A stretch of 64,000 nucleotides of DNA from Hydractinia symbiolongicarpus (lineage: Eukaryota > Cnidaria > Hydrozoa > Anthoathecata > Hydractiniidae): assembly GCF_029227915.1 (NCBI RefSeq), contig NC_079884.1, positions 13,392,001 through 13,456,000 on the forward strand. Reading direction: 5' to 3'. Below, piece by piece: positions 11,471 to 22,365 of this stretch; the stretch's first letter is position 1; each line of letters opens with the position of its first letter. Below the pieces are notes generated by a model. It saw only the letters and a list, made by a program, of their open reading frames with translations. It was not told where the DNA came from and did no database searches. A program made the translations under genes and the position numbers.

Positions 11471-12767
11471 AGGACAATAAACTGAAAAGACTGGTTAAGT
11501 GCGTTGCAACAGTGGAAGAAGCAAAATAATCTCTCGCACGATGAAGAAATATTAGTGAAATCTGGCATTAATCGTTTGAAACAAAAAATTTTCCCCAGTA
11601 AGATGAGCCAAAAACGCAAAACGAATCTCATTACACAAACGCAGCAAGCTAATATTGCGCATAACATAGAAGTTGCAATCAAAGACAACGACTTGAAGAA
11701 ACTTAAGTTAATTTTTGAAGACTACCCCAACTTGCTGAGTTATGAAAGTCATAACGAGAAATCTTGGTTGCATCTAGCAGCAAGAGAAGGTACTGTCAAA
11801 ATTGTGACATATCTTGTTAAAAAAGGAATCGATGTTAACGTTTTGGATAAAAATAAGCATTCACCCTTGCATTATGCATGCATGAACGATAAATATGAAA
11901 ACATACTTATCCTTTGTAAGCTTGGCTCAAAAGTTAATCATAAGCAATCGGAAGGAAACACACCTCTCCACCACGCTGCTTATTTTAACAACGTGAACAC
12001 GATCCAGGCATTGCTTCAAGAAGGAGCTGATATAAATGCTCGTAACACACACGGGGAGACTGCTCTTCATTTGGGTTGCTCATCAGAATAAGTCAGAAGC
12101 TGCCAAACTTTTGGTTCTTATGGGCATTGATAAGTCCATTCAATCAATGAATAATTACGAAACAGCATTTATGTATGCAAAAAGAAATGGCTTTGACGAG
12201 GTAGCAGACGTGATTAAAAAAAATGAAAAGGATGTCGGAAGAGAAATCAAGGTGTTAATGATCGGCAATAATATTGTAGACGCTAAAAAGATTTTGAGGG
12301 AACAAGAGGCTAGGTACGTGGAACAAGAGAAGCGTCTGCAACGAGAGAAGTTCCAGCTAGCCCTGGAAAAAAAGAGGTTAAGTCTGCAGAAAGCGGAAAC
12401 AAATAAAAAGGAAGCAGAACTTAAATTAAATGAGAGAAAAGAAGTAAAGTCAAAGTTGCTGAAGGGGTTAAAAGAGGAACAAAAGAAATTGGAGATGTCA
12501 AACCAGCTAATAGCAATGGAAAAGGTGAAAATAAAAAAATATGATGAAGCCATTACAGAAATAAAACAAAAATTGAAGAAGTTTTGCGATAGTGAAGAAA
12601 GCGAAAAAATAAAAAAAGCCAACAAAGCATACGATGAAATCGCCAACGAAATTTCGAGCTTGGAAAGGCAGTTGAAAGAAAATGACTTGGTAGATGCAAG
12701 TCCGCATGTAAACAGAAAAAAATTCAGGGCTACTGTCTCTGCTATAAGAGCAACGTTATCACATTAA
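11414..12767 (+). pseudogene. Ankyrin-repeat and coiled-coil protein with two frameshifts
   Basis: Single-exon gene or pseudogene. The longest frames are 11504-12091 and 12036-12767. The first carries at least four ankyrin repeats, with TPLHHAA-, SPLHYAC- and TALHLG-type cores and ADINARNTHG-type loops. The second continues the last repeat and then runs into a lysine/glutamate-rich coiled coil of about 150 residues and a short basic tail. A +1 shift near 12085 (GAA then TAA) breaks the frame in the middle of a repeat, and skipping one base restores GCSSEKSEAAKLL. A second apparent +1 shift lies near 11520, where an upstream frame from ATG 11414 would continue as VEEA-NNLSHDEE. If that link is wrong, ATG 11603 (MSQKRKTN) is the likely start. 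The shifts may be assembly errors or real decay. Ankyrin repeats bind proteins; no specific function can be assigned. Confidence 0.7.
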
Positions 12768-14660
12768 AAATTTTAACATTCATTTCTTTTCCACTGCAGA
12801 ATTTTTCAAGTCAATCATACAGCAGACTGCTATTAAAATGAATGTTGTTTTGTACTGTAGGCTGGCAACCTTGATCTTAGGGCTGCCAGTAACTCACCAG
12901 AAGGCGAAAGGCCAATCTTTCGAATGATTGTTGTGTGTAAAAAAGTAGGAAGATAGGGAAAGCCTATTACAACTTCTGCTTTAATAGGTCCATTTTTTAT
13001 GTGATTTTTTTTTGTTATTATAATTTAAAGTTTTTTTGTTCTCGCGCATAAATATTGAAATATCCTAAGTATTTATTTTTCTTTAGTTTTTCATGTTTAT
13101 AAGATGCAAATGTGTGTTTACTTCTTCTCATGGAGCTCTTTCTTTTTGATGAGCTGTCATCCAGGCGCAAGGATGTCCTATTTTTTGTTTTTCTTTCTAA
13201 ACAAGACAATAATAATTCAGTAAGATTTATTACTGGATTATTTTTCTGATTGATTTTGAATTTGATTGACTCACCAGCCTAACAGATCAAGCAAGCAGTC
13301 ATGTGAATTCTGCTCTTCAACTACACTAATACTAGCCAAGATTAAGGAAGAAAGTCGCTAGTTAATGGCCATATTTAGACATCAAATCCATTTAGGAAAA
13401 GGAAGGATTGGGAATGGGCGGCGGTTTTACAGTCTATTTTTTAAAAATTAGTTTGTTTGAAGTATCTGCAAAGAAACAGCCATCGTAATGTCTTTCGCTG
13501 ACAATGAGAAGCCTTTAAGCTTCTCGGTCTATGTTTAACAACGTATATTACACTTCATATCTATATATTGAACGTCACACAAGCGGTCAAATCTTCCCTG
13601 TCGACGTGCGATCCAAATTGGACTTATTAGATCATACTATTGTCGTTTGAATTAGACTTATGATATTTCGGTAGTAGGTGCGGCATGGCATGTCATACTA
13701 CTGCTGTCGTAATCCTTCAATCTATCAATAAATCTTGCAGTCCCAAGAAATATTCCTTAATTTCTTTCTTTCCGAGCCTTGCAGTCTCCCTGACAAAAAA
13801 TCTTAGTAATAAGCGGTCGTATGGGAGACTGTTTTTAAGAAATGTAGACCTCTGTACAGCCCGTGTTCTGAAACCTGATTTCCACGTTTAGTGTGATTTC
13901 CTTTGCTTAAAATATGGTGTTTCTGCATCATTTTTTTTCGTAGCATTAACTACCCCTCCGTATACAGAGCGTTGGATTTATATAGAAAAAAAGGTCTTCT
14001 CAAAATACAGGAATAATATTTCCTTAACAACCATAGCAGCCAAGCAGATAAATGACCGTTTGAAGATCCGTCGGATTTGATCATACTTGTGAAGTAAGTT
14101 AGAAAAAGGCGATTCCTTTTTATATAAGTATGTCAGAGTGTTACTACCACCTTAGCAAAAACGAGTCAAGATGTTAATATTTCGCGTTTTAAAATTATTG
14201 GGAATATATAACAAGCGTGGAAAAGGTCCTGGGGACGCAGATTCAACATTATAAAAATATAACAGTGATTGAAAAATACAATATTCTTGTTGGTAAAACT
14301 TGAAAAGGTAGCAGGTAGAGCAGATTTTATTGTATATATGCATTAGAAATATTGTTGGTTTTTTTTTTCATTTTCGATTAAAAGTTATACATAAATAAAT
14401 ACAAAACATCACATTGGAAATTAAGTTTCAATTTTTTTTAAAACCGGGATTTAAAACAATTGTTATTCTTGTTGCTGCTTTGGTCCCATTTTTATTTTCC
14501 GAATGATTTTGTAAACAAAAACATTTAATTATTAGGGATAAATAAATTCAAAACATGCTAGAGTAGGAGAGATTTTTATAACAAAATGCGTTCTGACGAT
14601 AGTTTTTAAAGGGGCTAGGAACCTACTCTTGGTTTTACAAAAATAGAGGAAAAGAAAAAG
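12768..14660. other. Intergenic, nothing recognised
   Basis: AT-rich sequence. Open frames at 13018-13209, 13685-13891 and 14152-14343 lack family motifs. A block near 14330-14400 (a TATGCATTAGAAA, TTATACAT, AATAAATAC series) recurs near 16600-16655, and TAGTTTTTAAAGGGGCT at about 14602 recurs at about 16691, so the area holds diverged repeats. Confidence 0.4.
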
Positions 14661-14669
14661 ATTTCCTTC

Positions 14670-15974
14670 TCTATCCTCCTCCTCGTCTTCTTCTTCAGAT
14701 AGCTCTCCAGATAAATCAGGGATGAAAACAACACCGCTAAATGTTCCTAAAACAGGGGAACGCAAGTGAAATCTCCCAACTGGAATGGAAGATTATGTCA
14801 ACCAGCATTTTCAGAAACATATTCCTGAAAAGGCTTCAGATGAGGGGCTGTTAGCAAAACATTCAGTCCCTTCAAATTTAAATGAAGTAAAAAAACTGCA
14901 CGACTTGTGAAGGACTTGCCATACAGCCCAACAACATCACTCAACATGGATAATACGATGAAAAGATTCCAGAATAGAAACCTAAAGTTATGGACCCTCT
15001 CTCCAGATTATGGAAAGGGTTAGCAGACAGTCGTAAGAGCGTTAGTCCTGTAAACGTACCTATAGAGCAGTTTGCAACATTCGTGGAGCAGTTAACGATT
15101 TTGTTAGGTCAAACATCCACGTCCATTTCATTAGCCTAGTTAACTAAGCTTTCTTCTTCGAGTTGATAAAAGCTTAGACGCGAACGAATGACTCAGGGGA
15201 AACCCTGTGTTTAAATTGAACAATGTGACTAATCGCCTCAGAGGCAATTTTAATTTACCTGTGAGTTGTTTACCAAGCTTGGCCAAATCTGACTCTGGCG
15301 AAAATTTTGTATATTACTAGTGTTTGTTAGGGTGAGTGAAACCACTCGCTGGAATATTCGGGATGAAAAGGGCTTTCCCCGATAATAATTACGTGAGCAG
15401 AGAACAATAGAATTGGCCAATAGAAAAGCGCGGCCAGATTTTGGCCGCAGAAAAATCGTTTGAGACCTGCCGTAATTTTTCCCACTCCAACTACTCCGAT
15501 TTCCCGGTGGTAAGAAAATTTACGCTGGGTCTTCTGGCAATCATTTCATATGCACGCCGCCTAATGTTTTAAAGGTTTTGGCAAAGGATCCAAGAAAGGC
15601 GAAAACGTTGTTGAAAGAAAAGTCTTCACTTTTGCAACAAAACGATAAAATTTGTTCGGCAAAAAATTTAGAGCCCATAGAGCTTCAAAAACGACCTTTG
15701 GAAGATTTTAAGGACATGAAAAAGCCCTTTTAAAGGGACCCTCCACGCTATTAATACAAATCGCAAGGTGGGGGAAGATTTCATTTTGCAGGAAAACTTC
15801 ACAACCGAGACAACTACAAGAACAACAACAAAAAAAGGTCTGTCGCAACAGCAAGTCTGCAGAAACAACATAAAAAATGGTAAATACCTCTTTTGTTCTA
15901 ACAAAAGAGGCTTCCTTAGCCAAGTCATTTTCAATTCTGATGCCACTAATCTCACTTTGCTTCGCGCCCTTTAG
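14670..15974 (+). pseudogene. Retroelement gag-like gene, decayed and interrupted
   Basis: Pieces read in order on the + strand. A serine/acid-rich start (SSSSDSSPDKSG) is followed by an in-frame TGA at about 14767, then MEDYVNQHFQKHIPEK (ATG 14785) and LNEVKKLHDL. After a shift come MDNTMKRFQNRNLK and VMDPLSRLWKGLADS. EQLTILLGQTSTSIS follows, then a 410-bp insertion, then YARRL, then LAKDPRKAKTLLKEKS and EPIELQKRPLEDF. The final frame runs to a stop at 15974. I recognise this order from gag-like or ORF1-like genes repeated in cnidarian genomes, which is memory of a family and not a search result. At least one stop, three frameshifts and the insertion make it a dead copy. No reverse transcriptase is seen next to it. 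Confidence 0.6.
15132..15541 (+). mobile_element. 410-bp non-autonomous element with 8-bp target duplication
   Basis: The gag-like frame is cut between two copies of CATTTCAT (15124-15131 and 15542-15549). Removing one copy and the insert rejoins SIS to SYARRL, as expected for the uninterrupted gene. An 8-bp duplication is typical of hAT-type insertions, but the ends (TAGCCTAG and TCTTCTGGCAAT) share little inverted similarity, so the class is open. The right part is related to 2390-2645. No ORF. Confidence 0.7.
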
Positions 15975-16240
15975 CAATTAAAATTAAAATGTTTTTAGTA
16001 TATACAATAATATATTACACGAGCAAGATTGTTTTTTGCATCAATATTTTTATAACATTACATAAGTGTAACTCTGCCTTTATTCAACTTTTTATTACAT
16101 TGGTTGAAGATTTGTTTTTCTAAAATAAAGCGATTTAATTGGTTAAAACCAACAAAATTCTAGGAAATGAACGCGTAACTTGAACATAAAATATTCATCG
16201 CCTACAACTGTCGTATTTTTTGTTGCTTTATCATAAAAAC

Positions 16241-19200
16241 ATGACGTGGAATTACGTTGTGAAAAATTTTAACGATTTCTGGTTATCGCTTGGACTGATA
16301 ATCATCGTCTCTGTCATAATTTTTGCATCAAAGATTTTACAAAACAATGCTGGAGAGGGTCAAAGCTTTCCCGGTAAGAAAAGGCAATGTCTTTTTACAA
16401 AAATACTTTTCACTCAGGCACCGAGAACTGGATTTTGAAAAAGCCTTCATTATTTCCTAATTTTGTGCATGTTAAGATGTTTTCACAATGTCTTAGGGAA
16501 TAAGAAAATAAGTAGGCAATTTTAAATCAAGTTTCTATCTATTAACATTGGGCGTTCATATATGAGTATAATCTAGTAGAAAATAAAAAAAATTATTGTA
16601 TATGCATTAGAAAATGTTAATATCGTTTTTAGTTATACATGAATAAATACATCGAAAGTTTAGTATCAATTATAACGAACATCTGACAATAGTTTTTAAA
16701 GGGGCTGCGAAACTGCCTGTTGGTTTTCCACTCTAGGGAGTTACACGAAAGTCGAGCTAATGGCGGTGGAAAAGTTTATGATCACTGAGGACAAAGACAA
16801 CAACTCAAATCATCTTTAATATTACATTGGGAAATCAAACATAATGAAAAATGATAGAAAAGTTCCCTATATATTTAATATCCATAATTCATTCTACATA
16901 AGTACTTACCCTGCTCTTGGAGGAAAGAATACGGAAGGAGAAACAACTCTTTTAATTCTATTGAAACACTGCGTGAGGTTCTAGCAGGTGTCTGTATAGA
17001 AACTTAATTTGAAATTTTGGCGGTTGTGTGACTAAATTATTCGTGAATAACAATTCGCAACTATGATTGGTTATAAAAACAATTAGATAATTTGATGATG
17101 AATTTGATAATATTATCAAAACAAGAAGCCATATTGAAATCGGTAAAATTTCTTTTGTTTTTATGTTAACATAATTAGCGAAGAAGAACATGCTCGACAC
17201 TTTTGTAAACAAAAAGAAAAAGTTTATATCTCGTTTTAAAACGACGTTCTGTTATAAGAAGTTATTTCTTTAGTTAGAATAAACATTAATCCAGCACACA
17301 TTTTGTCGGCACTCGTCCGGCGCATATCTATCTATATTGTTTTTCATGATCAAAGTGGTATACTTAAGCCTGCAAAAATAGGTTAATATCATGGTTAAAC
17401 GCTTATTTCCAAACGTAATGTTGAAGTTTTTAACAGCAATGTTTACCGACTTATATTAGGCACACTTTCCATGCAATAATCACGTGCCTGCAGCGTGTTA
17501 CAGTCAGATTTTAATAGAAAAAAGTTAGCCTCTATTAAAGGAGAATATGGAATTTGATCATTTTTTTGCGAAAAAGACTCGGTCGAGCACCTCACGCACT
17601 GATTCTTTTGAAATTAAAAACAATAGAAAATTCAATACATTTAAAGCGTACAGAAATGAAGTTGTTTCTCCTTCCGTATTCTTTCCTCCAAGCCCTGCTT
17701 TAACTCAAACTTTCTAATAAAAAAAATTGAAACCTTCTTGAACTAGCTAGCTAGCTATATTCTTTAAAATTTTGCATCGAAACGTATACGTGTATGGTAC
17801 ATAAAGCTAGGACTGTGTGATTCTAAAGTGTGTGTGATTTCTTGCACCTTGACCTTTTGAGTGGCCGTTTATTGCACCCTACTTTTGGACATTGCGGGGA
17901 TTGACCTTATTCAATCGTTTCTTAGGTCATTTAATGGAGTCCAAAGTCATGCTTGATCGATTGATTGATTTATGACTGTGAGCTGAAATTAAGAAAATTT
18001 ACAGAAAAACTGTTGGAAAGAATAAAAACTGCAAGGTCTAATTTTGGTATTTTCGGTCATTACCATATATAGAACACGTTTAAAAGCACTGTAATTTGTC
18101 AAACACTTTTTAATTTTTTTAAAAATCTCATTTTGCGTATTTTAAATTAAATGGAAAAAGTTCAATATAATTTATAAATCAAATGAATAGGAAACGATTT
18201 TTTTCTTTATACTGAAAAATATTATATTAATATCAAAGTATATTTTTGTAATACTTTCAACTATGATACACACAAAAAAAATTAATGAATATCCCAAAGT
18301 GTAACTCCGCCTTTATAATAATTTTCTAATTAAAATTTTTCTCTATTTATTTAAGTCACAGACATGTTTATTTAATTTATTTTGTGCAAACACAATTTAC
18401 ATTCCCTGGTTGGTTAAAGAAACTATTTGTTACGTATGTTAGAATGTCCGAAATTTGGAAGGGAGAATATATCATAGGGAAAGAAAATCATTGAAAAATA
18501 TGTAGTTCCTCACTCGTTGAATTTATTCACGGAGTTTATTTCAAAAACCAAAGCGATTAAAAAATATTTGTAAATTTATTAAAAAAACTTTGTCAAACAA
18601 CCAGCAGGTCAACTTTATTGTACTTAATAATGTACTTATTAAATTTTTGGCATTGTCGTTTTAAGAAATGCAGAGGTATTCATGTGAGTGTATTAGTTGT
18701 TAACCTTTACTTATATCGAGTTTTAACAAGTAGCATCAGTGAGTAGGCTAAAAGGGCACATTATAATATATAGTCGTTGCCCGTGGAAAAATCCACGGGT
18801 TCGCCCGTCCTTTATACTTACCTGTCGCAACAAAGTGGATAAAAATATATCGCATTTGATATTCGTTTTTCCGTAACATCTTTTTCTAACTCAGCGGGGG
18901 GTCTGCGCAGACACAGACAGACGACGGCTATTATAATAGAGACGATTGAGATGTCTTAAAGGGACTTCAAAACGGTCCAAATAAGATTTTTGTCATTGAT
19001 GTTACTCTCCATCCTCGCACATTCTGAATATCATTGCGCAATAACCAGACCACTTTGAAGGTCAAAGCACAAAAAGTTATAACCACTTTATTGCACGAAA
19101 ACGGGGTTGATATGCAATAATTTGGTATGGTTCTGTGCAGAATTTAGAAAATAATAGCTAGGGAGCTAGGTCAAAAAAGTTTAAATTTTTTTTTTCCAAA

Positions 19201-22121
19201 AAACACGATTTAAAGGCAAGGGAAGTTGTTATTGATTAAAGTTTAAATATTGAATATTTCTAAGAGACTTTTCTGTCTTTTTCATTTATATCTCGGCGTC
19301 AATATGATATCCAAGAGGATTTAAGATGTTGTTTTGGTCCAGATTGCTTATAAAAATTTTATCTTCGCCATAAGCTTGGCTTTCGTGTAAGTCACTAAAA
19401 TTAAAAATCAACACCTCGTTTTGTAGCCCCTTTAAATTTGGCCGGGAAATCATAATTAAGGTAAATCTCTACAAATTCAGATAACTCAGATAACAAATCT
19501 TTTTACCAAAACAATATATACGTAAAGTTTAAAACATAAAATGTTTTTTCTCAAGTCCTGAAATTCCTTGATATGGTTGACAGATTTATGTCCTTAATCG
19601 TCCCGACATCTTAAACAACTGTCCTGTAAAAAATGCTCTAGAAAGTCCTGGCCTGTACCAGAAATTAGATTTGGTCACCATGAATAAGCACCTTTCTCTT
19701 AAAAAGTTTGTTATTTTGTACTCAAAAAAGAAAAAAACAATCAACTCGTGAATTCTCATGAGTGGGTTGTTAGGTAAGCAGCGCTGTTCCACGTCGAGAC
19801 ACACAAAAGCCTAGAAATTTAAAGAATATTTTTGCTATGCTGACATCAGCAAAAATTTACCCCATTGTAGTAATTTTAAAATAATGTAATATAACAAATT
19901 ATCCGCTGTAAACATATTGACAAGTTCTAATTGCATGATTCTAGTAACTTAATTAAATATGTAATAATCTGTGGACACAAACTGCATAATTTTTAGCCTT
20001 ATCTCATTTTATTTTGGAGGGTTGTAGTTGGTATTTAGCTATCTCTATACACAGCCAGCTTACAAAACAAATATTAGTATACCGTACGTTCATTTTCTTC
20101 ATTTCTCTTTCTGCAACCAGGGCCTTCTAAGTATCTTGGTGTTGGAACCCTCTTAACATATGGAAGATTCCTCTACATGGGTATCCCAGAAGCTTCAACC
20201 TACTACCTCAACAGGTACGGCGATGTAGTTCACGTTTGGGTATGTGGAGAACCAACACTTGTAACAAGCAATCCCACCGTTGCACGACATATTTTAAAAT
20301 CTAACGGCAACAACTACACTTCACGGCTTGGTTACGACATAGGATTAGATCATATCGGAATGTTTAACAATGGCATTATCTGGAATAATAATACAAATCA
20401 TTGGAAAAGCTTAAGAACATTTTTTCAGAATGCACTGAATGCAAAGACGTTAAACGCAGCTATCAAAGCCTCTGCTGCTTCCACGAATGATATGATTGGC
20501 AAACTTGACGACTTGAGACGCCGTACAACTGAAGGAAAAATTGAAACGCTGAATGTTTTACGACGCATAACATTACAAGTTACTAATCTGTTGATGTTTG
20601 GCGTCAAAATAGACAACGACGAACGTTTGGTCGAGTTAATTGTCGAGTATTTCAAAGCGTGGGAATATTTTCTGATTCGACCGTGGTATTTTTATTTGCC
20701 CACTTCTACTTTCAAGAAACATAAAAAACCAGTGAAAGAATTGAAAGATGCCTGTATGGAGATTGTGCAAAGGAAAAAACAGCAACTCGATAGCGGTAAG
20801 GCAGATATCAATGTGATTGATTGTGTAGCTGAGTTCATAGATTTTTCCCAATAGCGGAAGATAACAACATCCTTAAGTCCTTTGCATGGATGTCAAGTTT
20901 CTATTTGTTGTTGTTTTTACCAATAACATTTTTTGCTTTGCGTCCTGTTCATGCTACAAACTAGATATGAAGTAAATTTGCACATATTTTTACGGGTTGG
21001 TTACACGAACTCAAAGAGAAACTTACACCGATGTGAAGTTTTAATGCGCTCGGAACGTGTACCCACATTTAAAAGATTCATAAGAGAACGAAATAGTGTA
21101 ACTGTCCCCTAAATATGCAAAAACTAAAAGCAACATGGTAATATTATATCTCCAAAATCACTTACTCAGTATCCTGGAATTCTTAACTACAAATGCTTTG
21201 ATTATTTAACAAAACCTATTGTGCAGGTCCTCTGACCCTGGAGGGGTGCTGGTAGAATATAGCTCCATCTCTCCTGCCACCACACACACACACACGCACA
21301 TACACATGTTTTTGCTAAGTAATAAATTATACGTTTGTAGAAAACCTCCCCCTCTTCGCACCACAGTTCTTCAAAACGTGTCATAGTGACGAGCAAGATA
21401 AGCGTTTCTACTTCATATTTATTTTTTTTTCATAGTTTCATTCAAGCAAATTGAAAATCCAAACTTTCTTGAATGTCTTTTACATGCGGTGGAACGTGAT
21501 GAAATTACTGAAGAAAATGTATACCAATGTGTCCTCGAAATGTTGCTAGCTGGCACTGACACGTCCAGTGTGTCTATGTATTACACATTAGTAGCTCTTA
21601 GCGATGATGCACAAGTGGAAAGAGAAATTGTAAAAGAATTAAAGGCTGTTTCTTTGGAGGATGAATCAACGGATCGCAAATTGCTTACTCAGCTGGTTTG
21701 TTTAGAGAATACTTTAAAGGAGAGCATGCGCATCAAACCAGTAGGACCTGTGGTGTTGAGACGAGCTTTAAAAGATGACAACATCAACGGCGTTCCCATT
21801 CGATCAGGAACTAACGTTGTTTTAAGTTTAGTTGATATGCATCGCCGTTCTGATTTGTTTGAAGATCCAACTTCTTTTGTTCCTCATCGATTCAAGAGCG
21901 AGAAAACTAATGAGAATTTCTATCCCTTTGGGACGGGACCAAAGGGATGCGTTGGTCAATTTCTTGCCATGGTGGAAATGAAGGTTATTCTTGGTGTCTT
22001 ATTAAAGAAATTCCAATTTCGATCTGTTGTTGGAAAACTCAGTGATGTTACTACGAGATGGGATATTGCAAACCAGCCCACAGATGCTAGTTATATGATA
22101 ATTGAAGAAAGACGTGACTGA
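16241..22121 (+). CDS. Cytochrome P450, CYP19 (aromatase)-like, complete
   Basis: Exons by splice signals and frame: 16241-16373, 20121-20795 and 21436-22121. Phases close exactly to 497 residues; human aromatase has 503. Exon 1 gives an N-terminal membrane anchor (hydrophobic about residues 18-35) and ends in SFPG, joined to GPSKYLGVG. Later motifs are GRFLYMGI, YTSRLG, GIIWNNN, YFKAWEYFLIRP, the I-helix LEMLLAGTDTSSVS (residues 303-316), ESMR (365-368, ExxR) and FYPFGTGPKGCVG with the haem cysteine at 441. Counterparts of human aromatase Arg115, Ile133, Phe221, Trp224, Ala306, Asp309 and Thr310 are present. Phe134 is Trp, Pro308 is Thr and Met374 is Leu. It is an endoplasmic-reticulum haem monooxygenase needing P450 reductase. 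The family match is strong, but steroid aromatisation is not shown; the substrate is unknown. AATAAA lies at 22146. The in-frame stop at 20852 lies in intron 2. Confidence 0.9.
16911..17698. mobile_element. Foldback/MITE-like element with perfect 33-bp inverted ends
   Basis: Positions 16916-16948 (CTTGGAGGAAAGAATACGGA and on) recur perfectly inverted at 17661-17693. Both ends carry a CCCTGCT block just outside and a TGCGTGAGGT block further in. The 0.8-kb interior has no ORF. It is bounded like a MITE; no target duplication was identified. Confidence 0.7.
18755..18948 (+). mobile_element. Short element with CCCGTGG...CCACGGG hairpin end
   Basis: It begins TATAATATATAGTCGTTGCC, has a near-perfect hairpin CCCGTGGAAAAATCCACGGG, then TTCGCCCGTCCTTTATA, and ends ACAGACGACGGCTATTATAA. 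Related termini occur at 7240-7265, 7850-7875, 8721-8740, 29452, 30548 and 30692. Inferred to be a small non-autonomous element that inserts in AT-rich TATTATA-like sites. Confidence 0.55.
20796..21435 (+). other. P450 intron 2
   Basis: Donor GATAGCG|GTAAGG and acceptor TTTTTCATAG|TTTCATTC keep phase 1 and join LDS-V-SFKQIENPNF, which restores the expected spacing before the I-helix. The intron contains a (CA)n microsatellite near 21282-21310. Reading through the donor would give only a short unrelated tail ending at 20854. Confidence 0.85.
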
Positions 22122-22149
22122 ACCAATATACTATGGTATGTTAACAATA

Positions 22150-22365
22150 AAGATGAAGTTGGCTATTGATTTTGATTTACTTCTTAGGAGAACGATTTAA
22201 GGCGAAATTTGTAACGTATCACACTTGGTCATTTGTGACATATTACAAGTGAACTCTTTTTGCATTTTTTAATCTTTTTTGATTAATTATTTATACACAT
22301 GAAAAATTACAAAATAACTTGAGCGCAGCATGTACAGAACAACAGTACTTTAGTTTTGTCTCCAT
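22150..22365. other. 3' flank of the P450 gene
   Basis: AT-rich, no gene. The P450 polyadenylation signal AATAAA is at 22146-22151, 25 bases past the stop. Confidence 0.5.

Larger units (their letters stand above)
16374..20120 (+). other. P450 intron 1 (3.75 kb) with several repeats
   Basis: It is bounded by CCCG|GTAAGAA and CTGCAACCAG|GG. It holds a foldback element (16910-17700), a short hairpin-ended element (18755-18948) and otherwise AT-rich sequence. No frame inside, including 16958-17212 and 19586-19804, shows a protein family. Confidence 0.75.

Noticed and set aside
12155-12707. Minus-strand frames of 163 and 66 codons
   Set aside because: They are antisense to the lysine/glutamate-rich coiled coil of the ankyrin gene and give the serine/phenylalanine-rich translation expected from its complement.
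20796-20854. Open frame continuing past the P450 exon 2 donor to a stop
   Set aside because: The read-through tail does not match any P450 helix. Using GTAAGG at 20796 and the acceptor at 21435 keeps phase and restores the expected spacing to the I-helix.
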